Shown piece by piece: positions 15,893 through 21,001 of a stretch of 21,001 nucleotides of DNA. The stretch's first letter is position 1. The number at the start of each line of letters is the position of its first letter. Source of the stretch: Ruminiclostridium sp. (lineage in GTDB: Bacteria; Bacillota; Clostridia; DSM-8532). The stretch lies in the NCBI GenBank assembly GCA_003535195.1, contig DOHN01000097.1, positions 6,177 through 27,177 on the forward strand, in the 5' to 3' direction. The translations under genes were made by a program, and so were the position numbers. Under the pieces are notes generated by a model that was not told the DNA's origin, ran no database searches, and saw only the letters and a program-made list of their open reading frames with translations.

Positions 15893-16990
15893 CTATGATA
15901 TGGTTATCAGCTGGTACTCCTGATTGCCCAAGCCAACCTTTTCAAGGGCTTCCAGCTGAATATAAGGATTTTTGCCATGGAGCTGCTCGAAAAGATGCCC
16001 TTTGCCGGTAAGTTCAAAGCCTTGCGGAATACCCACTGGAATCAGATCCTCCATTTTGATGGCATCCAGGCTGGCCCGCTCAACGGCTACTATATCATTG
16101 CTCGCCATAATACCGATATCGGGCACCAGGGAAGGTGTGGTCAGGCCCCAGCAGTCGCATACCGCGGTGATAGAGGTCAGAACATTAATATAATAGACAT
16201 TACCCGGCTCGAAGGTATCCAGTACCGTCTTGGTGCTTATGGCCATGCCCATCTGAAAATCTGCATAATCATGGGAATCGAGAGTAATGGCATTGGTGGG
16301 GCATACCTTGACGCAGTGCTGGCACAGGGTGCAATTATGGTAATCCACCTGGTATTCACCGGCTTTTCCCTCGGCTGAAAAGCTGTTGGCGCGGTGATTG
16401 CAGGCTGGCAGGCACTGATGGCAGTGAATGCATTTATCCTGATCCCATACTAAGCCTCCCTCAAGGCCGTGGATCTGATGCCTCGTACGATCGGTCACGC
16501 AGCCCATGGCAATATTTTTGCAGGCGCCGCCGTAACCGCAGGAACCATGACCCTTCACATGGGAGAAATCGATCAGGAAGTCGGCATCATGAATGAGGCC
16601 CGCTATATCCACATGCTTAAAAGTTTTAAAATCCACATTTTTTGTATAATAGTATTTGCCGAAATAACCGCAGCAGTCCAGCACCGGGCAATTGAGGTTG
16701 CTGTCGGTATAGCCGCGGCGCTCAGGATGGCGCCGGGAAACATAGTGATCGGTAATAAAACAACTCCCGCCGCTTTTTTGAATGAAATCCACAAGCTTAC
16801 AGACAAATACCGGGGGGATGGTGGAATAAGTGACGCCGTCCCCGACATGCATTTTTATGGCAACTTTCTTGCCTCTTATCTTTGCAGCCAGCCCGGACTT
16901 TTTCAGAAGGCGGGAAAATTTCTCGGGCAGGGTCTGCGACGCCTCGTAGCGCGAGTAAGCCATGGGTGTAAACAAAACATCTGCAGGCAT
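15893..16990 (-). CDS. DUF362 protein with two [4Fe-4S] ferredoxin motifs
   Basis: 365 residues, cytosolic. DUF362 regions flank a ferredoxin insert: N-terminal part about 1-180 (KVAIKMHVGDGVTYSTIPP, LIDFSHVKGHGSCGYGGACKNIAMGC) and C-terminal part about 240-345 (DIGIMASNDIVAVERASLDAI). The insert has two C-x2-C-x2-C-x3-C motifs: Cys187/190/193/197 and Cys220/223/226/230, the second followed by Pro as in bacterial ferredoxins; the first lacks that proline (CNHRA). Extra cysteines (101, 106, 107, 151, 157, 164) may bind more metal. The family is common in anaerobes, probably redox-linked, without an assigned reaction. GGAGGT precedes the ATG. It is probably transcribed alone. Confidence 0.85.
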   Translation of the reverse strand: MPADVLFTPMAYSRYEASQTLPEKFSRLLKKSGLAAKIRGKKVAIKMHVGDGVTYSTIPPVFVCKLVDFIQKSGGSCFITDHYVSRRHPERRGYTDSNLNCPVLDCCGYFGKYYYTKNVDFKTFKHVDIAGLIHDADFLIDFSHVKGHGSCGYGGACKNIAMGCVTDRTRHQIHGLEGGLVWDQDKCIHCHQCLPACNHRANSFSAEGKAGEYQVDYHNCTLCQHCVKVCPTNAITLDSHDYADFQMGMAISTKTVLDTFEPGNVYYINVLTSITAVCDCWGLTTPSLVPDIGIMASNDIVAVERASLDAIKMEDLIPVGIPQGFELTGKGHLFEQLHGKNPYIQLEALEKVGLGNQEYQLITIS

Positions 16991-17023
16991 GTAATAACCT
17001 CCTTATAATAAGCTGTTTTGAAT

Positions 17024-17041
17024 ATTATAACACGAAGTGTT
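17024..17041 (-). promoter_or_regulatory. Extended -10 promoter and candidate operator of the DUF362 gene
   Basis: Minus-strand TGTTATAAT gives an extended -10 (TATAAT 17024-17029). A 13-bp inverted repeat AACAC-TTC-GTGTT (17029-17041) overlaps it and could be a repressor site. No good -35 at 17 bases. Bases 17042-17105 show nothing else. Confidence 0.5.
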
Positions 17042-17105
17042 TCAATGCTCTTGGGTTCCCGTTCGAAATCTCTGCAACAGGTAAGGCTATTAGATCAAAA
17101 GTCCG

Positions 17106-17149
17106 GGCAATAAAAAACTGCTCTTAAAAGCAGAGCAGTTTTTATTGCC
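17106..17149 (-). terminator. Terminator of the gnd-SDR operon
   Basis: Very strong hairpin 14 bases after the SDR stop: GGCAATAAAAACTGCTCT paired with AGAGCAGTTTTTTATTGCC with one bulged base and a 7-base loop. The paired A and T tracts make it look bidirectional. Confidence 0.88.
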
Positions 17150-17163
17150 GTCAAGGTTTTGCA

Positions 17164-18021
17164 TCAAACGCCGGAATAGGCTGCGAATCCTCCATCCACG
17201 GGCAAAACCACGCCATTTACAAAGCCGGAAGCCTTATGGGATACCAGCCACAAAAACGGGCCGGCCAGGTCTTCGTCTGTGCCGAAGCGTCCCATGGGTG
17301 TCATGTTCAGGATCTTGGCCGTTCTCGCGGTAGGCGTGCCGTCATCATTCCAGAGCAATGTCTTATTTTGCTCGGTGGAGAAGAATCCGGGAGCAATTGC
17401 ATTGACACGAATGCCTACTTTTGACATATGTACGGCAAGCCACTGGGTGAAATTGGACACCGCAGCCTTCGCCCCGCTGTAAGCAGGAATTTTGGTAAGG
17501 GGAGAAAATGCGTTCATGGAAGAAATATTAATAATGGTTGCGCCTTCCTTGCCTACCATATCTCTGCTGAATACCTGGGAGGGCAGCAGGGTACCAAGAA
17601 AATTCAGGTTGAAAACAAATTCGATGCCTTTGGGATCCAGATCAAAGAAGGTAACAATCCCATCCTCTTTAGATTCCAGATCCTCCTTAAAAAGATACTC
17701 TTTTGTCGTCGTCCCTTTGGGATGATTTCCTCCTGCACCGTTGATAAGAATATCACAGGTGCCCAACTCCCTGTTGATAATTTCCCGGGCAGCTTCCAGG
17801 CTTTCCTTTTCAAGGACATTGGCACCGACGCCAATCGCCTTTCCCCCTGCCTGATTGATTTGGGCAGCAACTTCATCTGCTTTGTCTTTTCTCAGATCCA
17901 TTACTGCAACCTTTGCACCGCACTGGGCCAAAATTTTCGCAAAATTGCTGCAAAGAACGCCGGCCGCACCGGTGACCACTGCAACTTTACCGGTTAGATC
18001 AACTGTAAACGGCAGTTTCAT
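17164..18021 (-). CDS. SDR oxidoreductase, probable D-mannonate oxidoreductase (fructuronate reductase)
   Basis: 285-residue short-chain dehydrogenase. Cofactor motif TGAAGVLC (17-24; the usual last Gly is Cys), NGAGG (94-98), catalytic serine in INISSMN (167-168), and YSGAK (Tyr181, Lys185). An insert after NGAGGNHPKGTTT (about 99-130, ending TFFDLDPKG) and the block SPLTKIPAYSGAK with the C-terminal PVDGGFAAYSGV match the SDR-type UxuB enzymes (B. subtilis YjmF type), which interconvert fructuronate and mannonate. Gluconate 5-dehydrogenase is the main alternative. The start has GAGGTGAT in front and lies 33 bases after gnd, so the two form an operon linked to hexonate metabolism. Confidence 0.8.
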   Translation of the reverse strand: MKLPFTVDLTGKVAVVTGAAGVLCSNFAKILAQCGAKVAVMDLRKDKADEVAAQINQAGGKAIGVGANVLEKESLEAAREIINRELGTCDILINGAGGNHPKGTTTKEYLFKEDLESKEDGIVTFFDLDPKGIEFVFNLNFLGTLLPSQVFSRDMVGKEGATIINISSMNAFSPLTKIPAYSGAKAAVSNFTQWLAVHMSKVGIRVNAIAPGFFSTEQNKTLLWNDDGTPTARTAKILNMTPMGRFGTDEDLAGPFLWLVSHKASGFVNGVVLPVDGGFAAYSGV

Positions 18022-18054
18022 AAAATCACCTCAAATTTTTATTTTTTAGGTCCA

Positions 18055-19506
18055 TTATGCTAAATACGTTGATGCAGATGTAGTGCCGCCATGCCCTGTC
18101 CAGTTTGTATGGAAAAATTCCCCGCGGGGCTTGTCAACTCTTTCATAGGTATGGGCTCCAAAATAATCGCGCTGAGCCTGTAAAAGATTGGCCGGAAGTC
18201 TTGCGCTTCTATAGCCATCATAATAATTGAGTGCTGTTGAAAAGGCAGGAACAGGAATACCGTTCATGGCTGCAGCTGCTACCACTCTTCTCCACCCGTC
18301 CTGAGCCTTTACGACCTTATCCTTGAAAAAGGGATCCAGCAGCAGATTGCTGAGTTCCGGATTCTTATCGAAGGCCTCTTTGATCTTGCCGAGGAAGATG
18401 GACCGGATAATGCAGCCGCCCCTCCACATCAATGCAATTCCGCCGTAATTCAAATCCCAGCCGTAGGTTTGAGCGGCGGACCTCAGCAGCGTATAGCCCT
18501 GCGCGTAGGATACGATCTTCGAGGCATAGAGGGCGCTTCTGATATCCTCAATGAACGCCTTTTTATCCCCTTCAAATTTTGGTTTCGGCCCGGTAAGAAC
18601 TTTTGAGGCCTCCACACGTTCTTCCTTCAAGGCTGATAAACAGCGTGCATAAACCGCTTCACCGATTAATGTCAATGGAATGCCCTCATCCAGCGATGCG
18701 ATGGATGTCCATTTTCCTGTTCCTTTTTGGCCGGCCGTATCAAGGATTTTATCGACGATGGGCTCACCATCCTCATCTTTATAGCCAAGGATATCACGGG
18801 TAATTTCAATGAGATAGCTGTTCAGTTCTCCCTTGTTCCATTCCTTAAAGACTTCGTGCATTTCTTGGGCCGACATGCCCAGGTAGTCCTTCATAAGCTG
18901 GTAGGCCTCGCATATCAGCTGCATATCGCCGTATTCAATGCCGTTGTGAACCATCTTCACAAAGTGTCCGGCTCCGTTAGAACCCACCCAATCGCAGCAG
19001 GGAGAGCCATCCTCAACCTTGGCGCAAATGCCCTGGAAGATAGGCTTTACATGGGGCCAGGCATCGGGGGAGCCGCCGGGCATCATGCTCGGTCCCTTGA
19101 AAGCTCCTTCCTCTCCGCCTGAAACACCGGTTCCTATATATAACAACCCCTTACCTTCCACATATTGTGTACGCCGAATGGTATCGGGGAAATGAGAATT
19201 TCCGCCGTCAATGATGATATCGCCTTTATCAAGGTAGGGAATAAGCAAATCTATAAAATCATCAACGGGTTTGCCTGCTTTAACCATCATCATGATTTTT
19301 CGAGGGGATTTTAAATGGTCCACCAGTTCCTGAATAGAATATGTCCCGATAATATTCTTTCCTTTGGCTCTGCCCTCAATAAAATTGGTCACCTTCTCGG
19401 TGCTCCGGTTAAAAACCGCTACTGTGAAGCCCTTGCTCTCCATATTCATAACAAGGTTTTCACCCATAACTGCCAGGCCGATAAGGCCTATATCCGCTTT
19501 GCCCAT
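18055..19506 (-). CDS. gnd: 6-phosphogluconate dehydrogenase, decarboxylating
   Basis: Converts 6-phosphogluconate to ribulose 5-phosphate and CO2 with reduction of a nicotinamide cofactor. 483 residues, slightly longer than the E. coli enzyme. Visible: [12 protein letters not shown] (10-21), FNRST near 34-38 (the Asn-Arg-Ser pattern fits NADP rather than NAD), [24 protein letters not shown], the catalytic [14 protein letters not shown], and the C-terminal [11 protein letters not shown] and [25 protein letters not shown]. The ATG at 19506 has GGAGGTTG upstream; a longer reading to 19539 crosses that box and is rejected. First gene of the gnd-SDR operon, divergent from an AraC regulator. Confidence 0.97.
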   Translation of the reverse strand: MGKADIGLIGLAVMGENLVMNMESKGFTVAVFNRSTEKVTNFIEGRAKGKNIIGTYSIQELVDHLKSPRKIMMMVKAGKPVDDFIDLLIPYLDKGDIIIDGGNSHFPDTIRRTQYVEGKGLLYIGTGVSGGEEGAFKGPSMMPGGSPDAWPHVKPIFQGICAKVEDGSPCCDWVGSNGAGHFVKMVHNGIEYGDMQLICEAYQLMKDYLGMSAQEMHEVFKEWNKGELNSYLIEITRDILGYKDEDGEPIVDKILDTAGQKGTGKWTSIASLDEGIPLTLIGEAVYARCLSALKEERVEASKVLTGPKPKFEGDKKAFIEDIRSALYASKIVSYAQGYTLLRSAAQTYGWDLNYGGIALMWRGGCIIRSIFLGKIKEAFDKNPELSNLLLDPFFKDKVVKAQDGWRRVVAAAAMNGIPVPAFSTALNYYDGYRSARLPANLLQAQRDYFGAHTYERVDKPRGEFFHTNWTGHGGTTSASTYLA

Positions 19507-19551
19507 AATTCTACAACCTCCTATAATAAATTCCCACATTGGTATACTTTA

Positions 19552-19622
19552 ATTATATAATGAGAATTATGCAATTTTCTTTGCTATTATTGCTTTTTTT
19601 GTTGCAAAAATTGCTTTTAATT
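19552..19622 (-). promoter_or_regulatory. gnd promoter with AraC-type direct repeat upstream
   Basis: The gnd -10 is TATAAT (19552-19557, minus strand); the hexamer 17 bases up (19575-19580, AGAAAA) is a poor -35. Directly beyond it lie two 21-base direct repeats, 19581-19601 and 19602-19622, each TTGC-N5-TTGCTTTT on the plus strand, 15 of 21 identical. A 21-bp period (two turns) and contact with a weak -35 is the usual layout of AraC-family activator half-sites. Confidence 0.65.
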
Positions 19623-19686
19623 TTCCCAAATATCGTTATAATATAATTATAAAGCATTTTATCAATGATTCAATGGAGGTGATGCA

Positions 19687-20559
19687 ATGTCACCGGTCGG
19701 ACAAAGTTTTACCCACAGACAATATATGATACATTCCAGCTTCGAATTTTTTCATTACAGGGATGATCCCGAGCTCCAGGTTGAATTCCATAACCATGAC
19801 TTTTACGAAATCTACCTGTTTTTATCGGGCAAAGTCACTTATATTATTGAGGGAAAATCCTACAGCCTGAAACCCAATGATATTCTGCTGGTCAACAATA
19901 AAGAGATACATAAACCCATCATCGAACGCGGCGGAATTTACGAAAGAATCGTGATCTGGGTCAAGCCGGAATTTATCAAGAGCCTGTGTACCCATGAATG
20001 TGATTTGCTCACCTGTTTTGAATCCACCTCGAAAAATAAATACAATCTGCTTCGCCCCGATGTAGAAATGTCGGGCATCATCAAGGGGATCATTACAAAA
20101 TTAAGTAAGGCATATAAAAGTGCTGCCTTTGGCGACAATATTTTAAGAGAATATTATATGGCCGAGCTGATCGTATATTTAAACCGGGCCTACCTGGAAA
20201 ACCACATCAATGATATTGAAGACGATGTGATCTATGATAAGAAAATAAATGAAATTTTGCATTATATTAATTTGAATTTGCATGAGAATCTTTCGCTGGA
20301 GGCCTTGTCCACCAGATTCTACACAAGCAAATACCATCTGTTGAGGCAATTTAAAAAGCATACCGGATATACTTTGCACAATTACATACACCAAAAAAGG
20401 CTCATTACGGCGAAAACCCTCTTGAAAGAAGGCGCTCGTATTTCAGATGTCTGTCAGGAATGCGGCTTTAACGATTATTCAAATTTTATCCGGTCCTTCA
20501 GTAAAGCCTTTCATATCTCACCCAAAAAATATGCAAAACAGTTTTCCAAAGTGGAATAA
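19687..20559 (+). CDS. AraC-family transcriptional regulator
   Basis: 290 residues. N-terminal cupin-like ligand domain (about 15-95: VEFHNHDFYEIYLFLSG, YIIEGKSYSLKPNDILLVNNKEIHKP), then a helical linker, then two helix-turn-helix units at about 190-285 (LSLEALSTRFYTSKYHLLRQFKKHTG and ISDVCQECGFNDYSNFIRSFSKAFHISPKKYAKQF). This is the sugar-type AraC layout. TGGAGGTG precedes the ATG at 19687. A TATAAT box lies at 19637-19642 but without a good -35. Divergent from gnd, with a direct repeat between, so gnd and the SDR are the likely targets. The inducer is unknown; a hexuronate or hexonate is a guess from the neighbours. Confidence 0.9.
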   Translation: MSPVGQSFTHRQYMIHSSFEFFHYRDDPELQVEFHNHDFYEIYLFLSGKVTYIIEGKSYSLKPNDILLVNNKEIHKPIIERGGIYERIVIWVKPEFIKSLCTHECDLLTCFESTSKNKYNLLRPDVEMSGIIKGIITKLSKAYKSAAFGDNILREYYMAELIVYLNRAYLENHINDIEDDVIYDKKINEILHYINLNLHENLSLEALSTRFYTSKYHLLRQFKKHTGYTLHNYIHQKRLITAKTLLKEGARISDVCQECGFNDYSNFIRSFSKAFHISPKKYAKQFSKVE

Positions 20560-20566
20560 CACCCGC

Positions 20567-21001
20567 CTATTTTTCAAACCTGCCTAAAAATGCCTGGGTG
20601 CGCTCATTTTGAGGATTATTGATAACTTCTTCCGGCGTTCCTTCTTCTACAATAACACCGCCATCCATGAAAATAATATGATCGGCCACATCCCGCGCAA
20701 AGCTTATTTCATGAGTGACAATAACCATGGTCATATGTTCTTGCGCCAGATCCCTGATGACCTTTAAAATTTCGCCGGTCAGCTCGGGATCAAGAGCTGA
20801 TGTAGGCTCGTCAAAAAATAGAATTTTAGGATTCAAAGCCAATGCCCTGGCAATGGAAACGCGCTGCTGCTGACCGCCGGAAAGCTGATTGGGCAGATGA
20901 TGGACACGATCGCTGATATTCAGGGTACTCAGCATCTCAGTAAGCCTCTTTTTATCCGGCTTTCTTCCATCCAGCAGCAGGGGCAGCGTGATGTTCTCCT
21001 C
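20567..21001 (-). CDS. Polar amino acid ABC transporter ATP-binding protein (partial)
   Basis: The gene continues past the right edge; 144 C-terminal codons are visible, open in frame to base 21001. Residues EENITLPLLL at the edge match the segment after the Q-loop. Present are the ABC signature LSGGQQQRVSIARAL, Walker B ILFFDEPTSALDPE, and the switch VTHEISFARDVADHIIFMDGG. The string fits the GlnQ/HisP/ArtP family of amino acid importers. Walker A lies outside. It is convergent with the AraC gene, with only 7 bases between the stop codons, so no terminator separates them. Confidence 0.9.
   Translation of the reverse strand, partial: EENITLPLLLDGRKPDKKRLTEMLSTLNISDRVHHLPNQLSGGQQQRVSIARALALNPKILFFDEPTSALDPELTGEILKVIRDLAQEHMTMVIVTHEISFARDVADHIIFMDGGVIVEEGTPEEVINNPQNERTQAFLGRFEK

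Noticed and set aside
16469..17008. 179-codon open frame on the plus strand opposite the DUF362 gene
   Set aside because: Antisense shadow; the minus strand carries two intact ferredoxin motifs and a strong ribosome site.

Overview
The window looks like a chromosomal segment of a low-to-mid G+C Gram-positive anaerobe, most likely class Clostridia (Bacillota). The signs are strong GGAGG ribosome binding sites, canonical sigma-A promoters (TTGACA/TATAAT with 17-bp spacers), a THF riboswitch in front of a folT-type ECF S component, a yybP-ykoY manganese riboswitch in front of mntP, a CymR-like Rrf2 repressor, a membrane pyrophosphatase and a DUF362/ferredoxin protein. No rRNA, tRNA, CRISPR array, insertion sequence or prophage was seen. 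All genes look intact except the one cut by the right edge.

Layout. (1) 1-4.1 kb, minus strand: a sulfur cluster, cymR-like regulator > metY > mnmA > cysK. cymR and cysK each have a good promoter and a terminator-like hairpin follows cysK. (2) 4.15-4.9 kb: tcdA, minus, with its own promoter, divergent from (3) 5.2-7.3 kb: hppA, a K+-independent-type proton-pumping pyrophosphatase, plus strand, ending in a strong terminator. (4) 7.36-8.37 kb: folT-like gene, minus, behind a THF riboswitch whose expression platform can be read base by base as an RBS-sequestering switch. (5) 8.4-10.2 kb: a NYN/OST-HTH protein and a membrane-anchored alpha/beta hydrolase, minus. (6) 10.3-11.1 kb: a GT8 glycosyltransferase, minus, divergent from (7) 11.35-13.66 kb: a marR-ftsH two-gene operon, plus. 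(8) 13.75-14.8 kb: a small alarmone synthetase and a small AT-rich membrane protein with one PASTA domain, minus. (9) 14.97-15.75 kb: mntP under a Mn2+ riboswitch with a visible antiterminator/terminator choice. (10) 15.77-15.86 kb: a 92-bp imperfect palindrome of unknown role. (11) 15.9-17.0 kb: DUF362/2x[4Fe-4S] protein. (12) 17.1-19.5 kb: gnd > UxuB-type SDR, minus, divergent from an AraC regulator (19.7-20.6 kb). The gap between them holds a 21-bp-spaced direct repeat placed like an AraC-type activator site. (13) the right edge cuts a polar amino acid ABC ATPase gene.

How the parts fit: cysK, metY and cymR form a self-contained sulfur-amino-acid module, and mnmA uses sulfur downstream. 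gnd and the SDR plausibly serve hexonate/hexuronate use under the AraC protein. hppA, tcdA, mntP and the alarmone synthetase are housekeeping or stress functions with their own controls. The most interesting material is regulatory: two riboswitches with readable switching geometry, the AraC-type repeat, a MarR-controlled FtsH paralogue, a PASTA/alarmone neighbourhood and the unexplained 92-bp palindrome. I did not find a clearly new multi-gene system.
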